Positions 15,631-22,298 of a stretch of DNA of 26,195 nucleotides are shown here, in pieces. The position numbers and the translations under genes are program-made. How positions within the stretch are numbered: position 1 is the first letter of the stretch; every line of letters begins with the position of its first letter. Under the pieces are notes generated by a model. The model was not told the origin of the DNA. It ran no database searches and worked only from the letters and a program-made list of their open reading frames with translations. The stretch comes from DASTOB01 sp035720425 (GTDB taxonomy: Bacteria > Chloroflexota > Limnocylindria > Limnocylindrales > CSP1-4): positions 1-26,195 of the forward strand of contig DASTOB010000040.1 of NCBI GenBank assembly GCA_035720425.1, written 5' to 3'.

Positions 15631-17016
15631 TCAGCTCGAGCGGGTGACCTCCGGCATGCCGGTTGGACGCCCGGCCGGCAGCCAGCACTCGATCGCCCCG
15701 CGTGAGAACAGCTGGTCGACGACCAGCAATGCCGTGCCGATCACGCCGCCAAGCATGCCCAGCGACGAGCGCTGGATGAGCAGCTCCCGCGTGGCGAGGG
15801 GGAGCGACCGGCGGTAGACCGTCTCGCGGATCGAGGCCAGCAGCTGGTCCCCGCTCTGCGCAACACCACCGCCGATGATGATCAGGCTCGGGTTGAAGAA
15901 ATTGACCACGCTCGCGAGCATGTGGCCGACGCGCCGGCCCGCCGACTGGAGCAGGTCCGCCGCTACGGGATCGCCGAACGCCGCGGCCCGTGCCACGTCC
16001 TCGGCCGACAGCTCGCCGCGCTCGTCCAGTGCCGCCCGGAGCCTCTGGCTCCGACCCTCGCGCGCCGCTGCCTCGCCGTTTCGGCCGATTGCGGCCCCTC
16101 CGGCCAGGGCTTCGAGACAGCCGACGTTGCCGCAGCGGCAGACAACCGACGTGTCGTCGACGGCCTGAATGTGACCGACGTCCCCGGCACTCCCCTGCGC
16201 GCCGCGATGGAGCCGACCGTCGGAGATGATCCCAGCCCCGATCCCGGTTCCGATCTTGATCACGACGACGTTGTCGTGGCCTTGGGCGATACCGGACCTC
16301 CACTCCCCCAGGGCGAGAACGTTGACGTCGTTGTCGACCCAGACCGGTGCGTGGTAGCTGGCGGAGAAACGCTCCCGGATCGGGTAGCCATCCCAGCCGG
16401 GCATGATCGGCGGCGAGATCGGTCGGCCGGAGGCGAACTCCACCGGTCCGGGCACGCCGAGCCCGACACCCCAGAGCGGACCCGGGATGCCACGGGTGGT
16501 GTGCTCTAGCTCCGCAAACAGCTCATCGACGCGATCGAGGATCGCCCGGGGCCCCATGGCGATGTCGGCCGGCTCGGTGTAGTGACCGAGTATTCGTCCG
16601 GCCAGGTCAGTGAGCGCCACCGCGATACTCGTGGCTCCGAGATCAGCAGCGAGGATGTGGCCGGCGTCTGCGCGGAATGACAGGTGACGAGGCGGTCGTC
16701 CGCCCGTGCTCGGGCCGACCTCCCCCTCCACGAGGAGCCCTCGCTCGAGCAGCTCGCCGACACGCTGTGCGACGATCGCCCGACCCAGGCCCGTTCGTCG
16801 GACGAGCTCGGCGCGCGACCGGGAGCGGCCAAGGCGGACCTCGTCGAGGACGGTTACGAGGGCGTCGAGTGCCTCCTCGGCGATCGGACCGCGGCCCGAC
16901 GTCCCGTTGCCGCCGGGCGGCGTCCGTGAACCCTCATCTGCATCGCCATTCGCGACAACCTCGGTCTGCGATACGTCCTCATCGGAATCGGGAACCCCAG
17001 TCAGCTCATCCCTCAT
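15631..17016 (-). CDS. ROK-family transcriptional repressor (NagC/XylR type)
   Basis: A 461-residue protein. An acidic, Gly-rich tail of about 40 residues precedes a winged helix-turn-helix (about 44-105; SRAELVRRTGLGRAIVAQRVGELLERGLL and GRPPRHLSF). The ROK sugar-binding/kinase-like domain follows: LAADLGATSIAVAL, GVGLGVPGPVEF, WVDNDVNVLALGE, GTGIGAGII, GDVGHIQ and the zinc motif CRCGNVGC near residue 292. The DNA-binding domain makes it a regulator rather than a kinase. ATG 17016 sits six bases after a minus-strand TATGAT, so it may be leaderless; the frame extends to 17169 but runs through the promoter and a 12-base tandem repeat. It lies between the two outward copies of a 16-base element and is the obvious candidate to bind them. 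Confidence 0.93.
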   Translation of the reverse strand: MRDELTGVPDSDEDVSQTEVVANGDADEGSRTPPGGNGTSGRGPIAEEALDALVTVLDEVRLGRSRSRAELVRRTGLGRAIVAQRVGELLERGLLVEGEVGPSTGGRPPRHLSFRADAGHILAADLGATSIAVALTDLAGRILGHYTEPADIAMGPRAILDRVDELFAELEHTTRGIPGPLWGVGLGVPGPVEFASGRPISPPIMPGWDGYPIRERFSASYHAPVWVDNDVNVLALGEWRSGIAQGHDNVVVIKIGTGIGAGIISDGRLHRGAQGSAGDVGHIQAVDDTSVVCRCGNVGCLEALAGGAAIGRNGEAAAREGRSQRLRAALDERGELSAEDVARAAAFGDPVAADLLQSAGRRVGHMLASVVNFFNPSLIIIGGGVAQSGDQLLASIRETVYRRSLPLATRELLIQRSSLGMLGGVIGTALLVVDQLFSRGAIECWLPAGRPTGMPEVTRSS

Positions 17017-17022
17017 GTTTCG

Positions 17023-17028
17023 ATCATA
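17023..17028 (-). promoter_or_regulatory. -10 element of the ROK gene, leaderless arrangement
   Basis: On the minus strand TATGAT (17028-17023) is followed by six bases and the ATG at 17016. The first transcribed base would fall on or next to the A of the start codon, and there is no Shine-Dalgarno. I see no good -35 (ATCCTC at 17-base spacing). Confidence 0.45.
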
Positions 17029-17071
17029 CGATGGCCCCTGCCGGTGAGGATCTTTTCTCCGCAGGTGAATG

Positions 17072-17100
17072 ACTTTTGCACTTGACAGGCCAAATACGAT
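17072..17100 (+). promoter_or_regulatory. Shared promoter/operator element, right copy (plus-directed)
   Basis: ACTTTTGCACTTGACA (17072-17087) is followed 7 bases later by TACGAT (17095-17100). It matches the left copy at 14713-14728 exactly over 16 bases, and the downstream TAYGATC is also conserved. Here it points toward the dehydrogenase/importer operon, with a predicted start near 17107. It also lies just upstream of the ROK promoter, so a bound regulator could affect both directions. Confidence 0.6.
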
Positions 17101-17108
17101 CAGTTGCG

Positions 17109-17144
17109 GATCGGATGCGCCGTCGGATGCGCCGTCGGATGCGC
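17109..17144 (+). repeat. Three 12-base tandem repeats
   Basis: CGTCGGATGCGC occurs at 17121-17132 and 17133-17144, with a near-copy (GATCGGATGCGC) at 17109-17120. It lies immediately downstream of the predicted plus-strand start near 17107, so it would be in the 5' leader. Function unknown; repeat number may vary between strains. Confidence 0.6.
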
Positions 17145-17157
17145 GCGACCTCAGGCC

Positions 17158-17187
17158 TTGACCGGGCACTCACCCGAGCCGTAGCAT
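17158..17187 (+). promoter_or_regulatory. Second candidate promoter for the importer operon
   Basis: TTGACC (17158-17163) and TAGCAT (17182-17187) are 18 bases apart. Transcription would begin near 17194, about a dozen bases before the palindrome at 17206-17217 and about 50 before the first gene. Confidence 0.4.
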
Positions 17188-17205
17188 CCGCCTACTTCAT
17201 CTAGA

Positions 17206-17217
17206 CTGTCTAGACAG
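17206..17217. promoter_or_regulatory. 12-bp perfect palindrome, candidate operator
   Basis: CTGTCTAGACAG is a perfect palindrome, with another TCTAGA just before it (17200-17205). It lies 28 bases before the first gene of the operon, downstream of the TAGCAT -10, where a repressor would block transcription. The core GTCTAGAC resembles operators of GntR/HutC-type regulators such as DasR. No GntR gene is in the window. Confidence 0.5.
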
Positions 17218-17245
17218 GTTGTGACCACCCAATGAACGCACTTCG

Positions 17246-18442
17246 GTGAGCAGGCTCGCGGACGTCGGGGCGGCGGTCGTCGGGACCGGGTTCATCGGGA
17301 CCGTTCACGTCGAGGCGCTCCGCCGGATCGGCGTCCAGGTGCGCGGTGTCGTCGGCAGCAGCCCGGAGCGCGGCGCGGAACGCGCGCGGGCGCTCGGCGT
17401 GCCGGTCGCCTATCCGACCCTCGACGCCGCGCTCGACGACCCGTCGGTCGACGTCGTCCATGTCACCTCGCCGAACGACCTCCACGTCGCCCAGGCTGGC
17501 CTCGTGCTCGAGGCGGGCAAGCACGTCGTGTGCGAGAAGCCGTTGGCCATGACGGCCGCGGAATCGGCCGCACTTGTCGCGCAGGCGGCCGAAACCGGCC
17601 TCGTCAACGCCACGAACTTCAACATTCGCTATTACCCGCTCAACCAGCATGCGCGCGATGTCGTGGCGGCCGGGGAGCTCGGCGAGGTCCGCCTCGTGAC
17701 CGGTCGCTACTTCCAGGACTGGCTCCTGCTCGCCGGCGACTGGAACTGGCGACTCCAGCCGGAGCGCGGCGGCGCACTCCGGGCGGTCGGCGACATCGGG
17801 TCCCACTGGCTCGATCTCATGACCTTCGTCACCGGCCAGCGGGTCGCCTCCGTCATGGCCGATCTCGCAACCTTCGTGCCGACCCACTTCGAGCCGACCG
17901 GCCCGGTCGAGACGTTCGCCACCGACCGCGCAGCCGAGGCGATCGCGCGCGACATCGCGACCGAGGACACGGCGACGATCCTCCTCCGTTTCGACGGCGG
18001 GGCGCGCGGCGCGGTGAACGTGTCGCAGATCAGCCCCGGCCGCAAGAACTCGCTCCAGTACGAGATCGACGGCTCACAGGCTGCGCTCGCGTGGGACTCG
18101 GAGCAGCCGGACCAGGTCTGGATCGGGCATCGCGACCGACCCAACGAGATCCTGCTCAAGAACCCGGCCCTCATGGGCCCCGCCGGGCGGGCCGCGAGCG
18201 CGCTTCCAGGCGGGCACGTCGAGGGCTTCTTCGACACCTTCGCCGCGCACTTCCGCGCGGTCTACGCAGACGTGGTGGCCGGGGCGCCCTCCTCCCGCCC
18301 CGGCTACCCGACCTTCGCCGACGGCCACGACGAGATGCTTGTCGGCGACGCCATCGCGCGCAGCGCCCGCGAGGGTCGCTGGATCGATGTCGATCGGTCC
18401 GCCGCCATCCCCCACCCCGTCACGCCGGAGGTCCGCCGATGA
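17246..18442 (+). CDS. Gfo/Idh/MocA-family oxidoreductase, first gene of importer operon
   Basis: A 398-residue NAD(P)-dependent dehydrogenase. The Rossmann motif is GTGFIG (residues 13-18), the catalytic lysine is K98 in the standard CEKPLAMT, and D183/H187 occur in GDIGSHWLDL. The long C-terminal part (RYFQDWLLLAGDWNWRL, ISPGRKNSLQYEIDGS, PGGHVEGFFDTF) matches the branch that acts on sugars, inositols or glycosides. The start is GTG 17246; the ATG at 17232 opens only a five-codon frame. There is no Shine-Dalgarno. It overlaps the next gene by four bases. Unlike the paralogue at 8070 it keeps the EKP motif. Confidence 0.92.
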   Translation: MSRLADVGAAVVGTGFIGTVHVEALRRIGVQVRGVVGSSPERGAERARALGVPVAYPTLDAALDDPSVDVVHVTSPNDLHVAQAGLVLEAGKHVVCEKPLAMTAAESAALVAQAAETGLVNATNFNIRYYPLNQHARDVVAAGELGEVRLVTGRYFQDWLLLAGDWNWRLQPERGGALRAVGDIGSHWLDLMTFVTGQRVASVMADLATFVPTHFEPTGPVETFATDRAAEAIARDIATEDTATILLRFDGGARGAVNVSQISPGRKNSLQYEIDGSQAALAWDSEQPDQVWIGHRDRPNEILLKNPALMGPAGRAASALPGGHVEGFFDTFAAHFRAVYADVVAGAPSSRPGYPTFADGHDEMLVGDAIARSAREGRWIDVDRSAAIPHPVTPEVRR

Positions 18443-19353
18443 GACTCGGCCTGCTGACCGCCCCGTTCCCCGAGACCCCGCTCGCCGATGTCGTGGAGTG
18501 GACCGCGTCGAACGGCTTCGAGAGCATCGAGATCGCGTGCTGGCCACGGACGACCGGCCCGACGCGACGCTACGCCGGCACGTCGCACATCGACGTGGCG
18601 AACCTGTCGGCCGACCAGGGCCGAGACCTTGCTGCGGAGATCCGGGCGAGCGGTCTCAACATCTCCGGCCTGGGCTTCTATCCCAACCCGCTCCACCCGG
18701 ATCCGGCCCACCGCGACCAGGTCATCGGCCACCTCCGGCACGTCATCACCGCCGCCGAGAAGATGGACGTCCCGTTCGTCAACACGTTCATGGGCGGCGA
18801 CGCCGCGCTGAGCCAGGACGAGAACTGGACCAGGGCGCTCGAGATCTGGCCGGACATCGTCCGCTTCGCGCAGGACCACGGCCGCCGGATCACGATCGAG
18901 AACTGCCCGATGATCTTCAGCCGCGACGAGTGGCCGGGTGGTCACAACATCGCCTGGTCGCCGTACATCTGGCGCCGGATCCTCGAACAGTGGGGCGGCA
19001 CGATCGGGCTCAACTACGACCCGTCCCACTTGGTCTGGCTGATGATCGACCAGACGCGGTTCATCAAGGAGTTCGGGCCGCACATCCTCCACGTCCAGGC
19101 CAAGGACCTGACCATCGACCGGGACGGCCTGTACGAGCGCGGTACGCTGTCGTCCGGGATGGGCTGGCAGGTCCCGCGCCTGCCCGGCCTCGGCGACGTC
19201 GACTGGGCCCGTTTCCACGCCGACCTCTACCGGGCCGGTTACGACGGCGACATCATCATCGAGCACGAGGATCGCCGGTTCGAGGGGGACGACGACCTCG
19301 TCAAGCGCGGCTTCCTGCTCGCCCGCGACGTCCTCCGCCCGTACATCAAGTAG
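18439..19353 (+). CDS. Cytoplasmic TIM-barrel sugar isomerase/epimerase
   Basis: A 304-residue xylose isomerase-like TIM barrel without a signal peptide. The probable metal ligands are E154 (TIENCPM), D194 and H197 (NYDPSHL), H218 (HVQAKD) and E275 (IIEHED), the usual order of the IolE/hexulose-isomerase superfamily. The N-terminus (MRLGLLTAPFPETPLADVVEW) is typical and the ATG overlaps the preceding stop by four bases. Paired with the Gfo/Idh dehydrogenase, it could isomerise, epimerise or eliminate across the keto-sugar the dehydrogenase makes. It is unlike the exported TIM barrel at 13087 in length and signal. Confidence 0.9.
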   Translation: MRLGLLTAPFPETPLADVVEWTASNGFESIEIACWPRTTGPTRRYAGTSHIDVANLSADQGRDLAAEIRASGLNISGLGFYPNPLHPDPAHRDQVIGHLRHVITAAEKMDVPFVNTFMGGDAALSQDENWTRALEIWPDIVRFAQDHGRRITIENCPMIFSRDEWPGGHNIAWSPYIWRRILEQWGGTIGLNYDPSHLVWLMIDQTRFIKEFGPHILHVQAKDLTIDRDGLYERGTLSSGMGWQVPRLPGLGDVDWARFHADLYRAGYDGDIIIEHEDRRFEGDDDLVKRGFLLARDVLRPYIK

Positions 19354-19366
19354 GGACCCGGACCGC

Positions 19367-20110
19367 ATGACCCCTTCGATCGAGACGCTGACCGAGCGCG
19401 ACATCGCCAAGGCGATCGACCACTCGCTCCTGCGCCCGGAACTCGACGACGCGTTCGTCGAGGACGGATGCCGGCTGGCCGCCGAGTACGACGTGGCGTC
19501 CGTGTGCGTCCGGCCTGCCGACGTGGTGCACGCACGCGCGATCCTCGACGGGACGGACGTGGCGGTCGGGACCGTGATCGGCTTTCCCCACGGGAGTCAC
19601 ACGACCGACACGAAGGTGTTCGAGGCGCGCCGGGCACTCGCCGACGGCGCGACGGAGCTCGACATGGTCATCCAGATCGGCGCGCTGCGCTCCGGCCGAG
19701 ACGCCGACGTCGAGGCCGACATCCGCGCCGTCGTCGACGTGGCCCATGCCGCCGGGGCGATCGTCAAGGTCATCTTCGAGAACGCCTACCTGTCCGACGA
19801 CGAGAAGATCCGGGCCTGCCGCCTGTCCGAGGCGGCCGGAGCGGACTTCGTCAAGACCTCGACCGGCTTTGCTCCGGGCGGCGCGACGCACGACGACCTG
19901 CGCCTCATGCGCGCGCACACCTCCCCGCACATCGGCGTCAAGGCGGCCGGCGGCGTTCGCACGCTCGACGCGCTGCTCGACGTGATGGCGCTCGGGACGA
20001 CCCGCATTGGCGCGACCGCGACGAAGGCGATCATCGACGACTTCCGGGCCCGCAAGGCCGGCGTCGCCGCGACCCCGGCCGGAGCCGGAGCGTCCGATGG
20101 TGGGTACTGA
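19367..20110 (+). CDS. DeoC-family aldolase (deoxyribose-phosphate aldolase-like)
   Basis: A 247-residue class I aldolase of the DeoC fold. The N-terminal IDHSLLRPE, the proton-relay Asp D99 (ELDMVIQIG), the Schiff-base lysine K163 (DFVKTSTGF) and the second catalytic lysine K192 (GVKAAGG) are all present, so the enzyme should be active. Deoxyribose-phosphate aldolase makes acetaldehyde and glyceraldehyde 3-phosphate. In a sugar operon such proteins can also cleave other phosphorylated 2-deoxy or keto sugars. The spacing after the isomerase is 13 bases. The C-terminal tail is Ala/Gly-rich and unconserved. Confidence 0.9.
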   Translation: MTPSIETLTERDIAKAIDHSLLRPELDDAFVEDGCRLAAEYDVASVCVRPADVVHARAILDGTDVAVGTVIGFPHGSHTTDTKVFEARRALADGATELDMVIQIGALRSGRDADVEADIRAVVDVAHAAGAIVKVIFENAYLSDDEKIRACRLSEAAGADFVKTSTGFAPGGATHDDLRLMRAHTSPHIGVKAAGGVRTLDALLDVMALGTTRIGATATKAIIDDFRARKAGVAATPAGAGASDGGY

Positions 20111-20113
20111 GGC

Positions 20114-20980
20114 GTGGCCGGCGTCGGCGTCGACACCTCGCGGCCCGGTGGCGGCGTGACGGCCGGCCGGGCGGCCCCGCCCGTGCTTGCCTGGCTGACC
20201 GCCGGACGCGCGGTGCTCGATCGCCTCGCGGAGACGCAGGCCGGCCCGCTCGAGACGGCGAGCGGATGGTGCGCGGATGCGATCGCTGGTGGCGGCCTCG
20301 TCCACCTGTTCGGCACCGGGCACTCGCGCATCCCGGTCGAGGAGATGTTCCCGCGCTACGGCTCCTACCCCGGGTTCAACCCGATGGTCGAGTTGTCGAT
20401 GACGTTCCACACCCAGGTCGTCGGCGCCAACGGTCAGCGCCAGGCGATGTTCATCGAGCGGGTGCCGGGACTGGCCGAGGTGATCCTGTCGAACTTCGCC
20501 TTCGGCCCGCGCGACGTCATGATCGTGTTCTCGGCCGGCGGCCTGTCGGCCGTGCCGGTTGAGATGGCACGCGGGGCGCGGCGGCGCGGGCTGCGCGTGA
20601 TCGCGGTCACGTCGGTCGCCCAGTCGATGTCGGACGAGCCCGCTCCGGCGGTCGGGAGCCGGCTGCTCGACGAGGCGGACCTGGTCATCGACCTGTGTAC
20701 CCCGCACGCGGATGCGATGATCGAGGTCACCGGTCTCGACACGCCCGTGGGTCCCGGCTCGTCGCTCGCCGCCGTGGCGATCGTCAATGCCATCAAGGTG
20801 CGCACCGCCCAGCTGCTCGTCGAGCGCGGGGCGATGCCGCCGGTCATCACCCGGGCGTCGGTCGTTGGGGCCGATCGCTCGCGGGAACTGTTCGACGCTG
20901 CGTATCGTGAGCATGCGCAGCGCATGGCCCGTGCCATCCGAGGGGGCGATGGTCACGAGCGTCAGGCGCAGGAGGTGTGA
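20114..20980 (+). CDS. SIS-domain phosphosugar-binding protein (UPF0309-like)
   Basis: A 288-residue protein with one SIS domain. The sugar-phosphate loops are visible in HLFGTGHSRIPVEEMFPRYGS and VFSAGGLSAVPVEMA, followed by RVIAVTSVAQSMS and LLDEADLVIDLCTPHADA. It resembles the UPF0309 group of sugar isomerase-domain proteins, which are often next to amino-sugar genes in actinobacteria. It probably isomerises or deaminates a phosphorylated sugar, but the reaction is not established. The GTG start lies three bases after the DeoC stop; a later GTG near 20157 would remove a poorly conserved N-terminus and cannot be excluded. Confidence 0.83.
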   Translation: MAGVGVDTSRPGGGVTAGRAAPPVLAWLTAGRAVLDRLAETQAGPLETASGWCADAIAGGGLVHLFGTGHSRIPVEEMFPRYGSYPGFNPMVELSMTFHTQVVGANGQRQAMFIERVPGLAEVILSNFAFGPRDVMIVFSAGGLSAVPVEMARGARRRGLRVIAVTSVAQSMSDEPAPAVGSRLLDEADLVIDLCTPHADAMIEVTGLDTPVGPGSSLAAVAIVNAIKVRTAQLLVERGAMPPVITRASVVGADRSRELFDAAYREHAQRMARAIRGGDGHERQAQEV

Positions 20981-21001
20981 CGACATAGAGGCCATCGATC
21001 G

Positions 21002-21054
21002 GGTCCCCGCGAGCGGGGACCGTCAGTTCGTCGACGTGACGAGATCGGCTCGTC
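21002..21054 (+). other. Two hairpins before the binding-protein gene
   Basis: GGTCCCCGC (21002-21010) and GCGGGGACC (21013-21021) form a near-perfect stem, effectively 8 bp with a CGAG loop. GACGAG (21038-21043) and CTCGTC (21049-21054) form a second 6-bp stem. They occupy the 99-base gap between the SIS gene and the binding protein. No T tract follows. They may mark a processing or stability boundary ahead of the binding-protein gene. Confidence 0.55.
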
Positions 21055-21079
21055 GCTGGCACACGAGGAGGAGACACGC

Positions 21080-22222
21080 ATGATCAGATCACGACTGGTG
21101 GTCGGCATCGCGGCGATCGCGATCGTCGCGGCCGCCTGCACCGGCGGCGGGGCGACCAGCGCCCCGACCGATGCACCTGGCACGTCGGCCCCGACCGACG
21201 CCCCGTCGGCGGAGCCGATGACCTACAAGATCGGGTATTCGAATGCGGGCGGCGTCGGCAACGGCTTCCGCGAGGAGCAGGTCTGCACGGCCAAGGCGGA
21301 GGCGCTCGCGTCGGGCGAGGTGTCCGAGCTCATCACGACCCATCGCAACACGGACGCGGCGGGCCAGCTGTCCGACATCCGCGATCTCATCGCGGCGGAC
21401 GTGGACGCGATCGTCTTCAACCCGAACGACCCCGAGGCGCTCAACCCGGCCCTCGAGGAGGCGAATTCGGCCGGAATCCGGACCGTGTCCGTCGACGCGT
21501 TCGTGACCAACGAGGACACGTACAACCTGTACAACAACCAGGTCGAGTACGCCTACCTTGGCGCCACGTGGCTGTTCGACAAGCTCGGCGGCGAGGGCGT
21601 CGTGTACTACATGCGCGGCTTCGCCGGCCACCCGGCCGACACGGACCGCCACACCGGCTTCCTGCGCGCGCTCGAGGAGAACCCGGGCATCGAGGTGGTC
21701 CCGTCCGTCGACGGCGTCCACACCGGATGGGATCCGGCCACCACGACCCAGCTGATCAACGACTTCCTGGCCAGCGGTCAGTACGACTCGATCGACGGCA
21801 TCTGGACGTCCGGCATGGACTCGCAGGTCGTCGACGCCATCAAGGGCGCCAACAAGCCGTTCGTGCCGATCGTCGGCGCCGACCTCGGCGCGTTCGTCGC
21901 CCAGCTCCTCGACGAGACCGGTTATCCGGGCCTCGAGGGAGCGGCCGTGACGAACACGGCTGCCGTCGGTGGCGCGGGCATCAACCTCGCGCTCAAGCTC
22001 CTGAAGGGCGAGACGATCGATACCGATCCGGACGCCAGCCAGCCGAACACGGTCCTGCTCGTCCCGGTCGTCGCCGAGAACACCTCGGACGCCGGCAAGG
22101 ACCTGCTCGCCTCGTGGCAGGTCGACGGGCTCGACCCGCTCTGGCCACTCGGCCTGCAGATCGACGGTTGGACCACGTACACCCCGGAACAGGCCATCGC
22201 CTGCAAGGGGCCGGGCGAGTAG
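21080..22222 (+). CDS. Sugar ABC transporter substrate-binding lipoprotein (RbsB-like)
   Basis: A 380-residue periplasmic-binding-protein type 1 domain. A lipoprotein signal ends in VAAAC (C20), followed by a Thr/Ala/Pro-rich linker with a repeated SAPTDAP-like unit, then the domain from about residue 48 (YKIGYSNAGGVGNGFREEQ). Landmarks are the DVDAIVFNPNDPEALNPAL segment and FVPIVGADLGAF. It should capture an external sugar and deliver it to the permeases at 23852 and 24844. GAGGAGGAG at 21065-21073, six bases before the ATG, is the strongest ribosome site in the operon, as expected for a protein needed in excess. A perfect 13-bp hairpin follows the stop codon. The ligand is not predictable. 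Confidence 0.95.
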   Translation: MIRSRLVVGIAAIAIVAAACTGGGATSAPTDAPGTSAPTDAPSAEPMTYKIGYSNAGGVGNGFREEQVCTAKAEALASGEVSELITTHRNTDAAGQLSDIRDLIAADVDAIVFNPNDPEALNPALEEANSAGIRTVSVDAFVTNEDTYNLYNNQVEYAYLGATWLFDKLGGEGVVYYMRGFAGHPADTDRHTGFLRALEENPGIEVVPSVDGVHTGWDPATTTQLINDFLASGQYDSIDGIWTSGMDSQVVDAIKGANKPFVPIVGADLGAFVAQLLDETGYPGLEGAAVTNTAAVGGAGINLALKLLKGETIDTDPDASQPNTVLLVPVVAENTSDAGKDLLASWQVDGLDPLWPLGLQIDGWTTYTPEQAIACKGPGE

Positions 22223-22241
22223 CCTTCGGCCATCGCTCACC

Positions 22242-22273
22242 GGTGGGGGATGCCGGACTCGGCATCCCCCACC
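22242..22273 (+). other. Perfect 13-bp intercistronic hairpin after the binding-protein gene
   Basis: GGTGGGGGATGCC (22242-22254) and its exact complement (22261-22273) enclose a 6-base loop. It fills most of the 76-base gap between the binding protein and ATPase genes and is followed by C/A-rich rather than T-rich sequence. By analogy with malE-malF and similar operons it would protect the 3' end of the binding-protein message or cut read-through to the ATPase gene. Confidence 0.7.
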
Positions 22274-22298
22274 CCACCCACCATCGATCCGGAGACCG

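Noticed and set aside
15631..17016. ROK protein as a sugar kinase
   Set aside because: It has a clear N-terminal winged helix-turn-helix, so regulation is the better call; the true kinase candidate starts at 25830.
21002..21021. GGTCCCCGC-GA-GCGGGGACC looks like a type I-E CRISPR repeat hairpin
   Set aside because: There is a single copy, no spacers and no cas genes; it is treated as an intercistronic hairpin.
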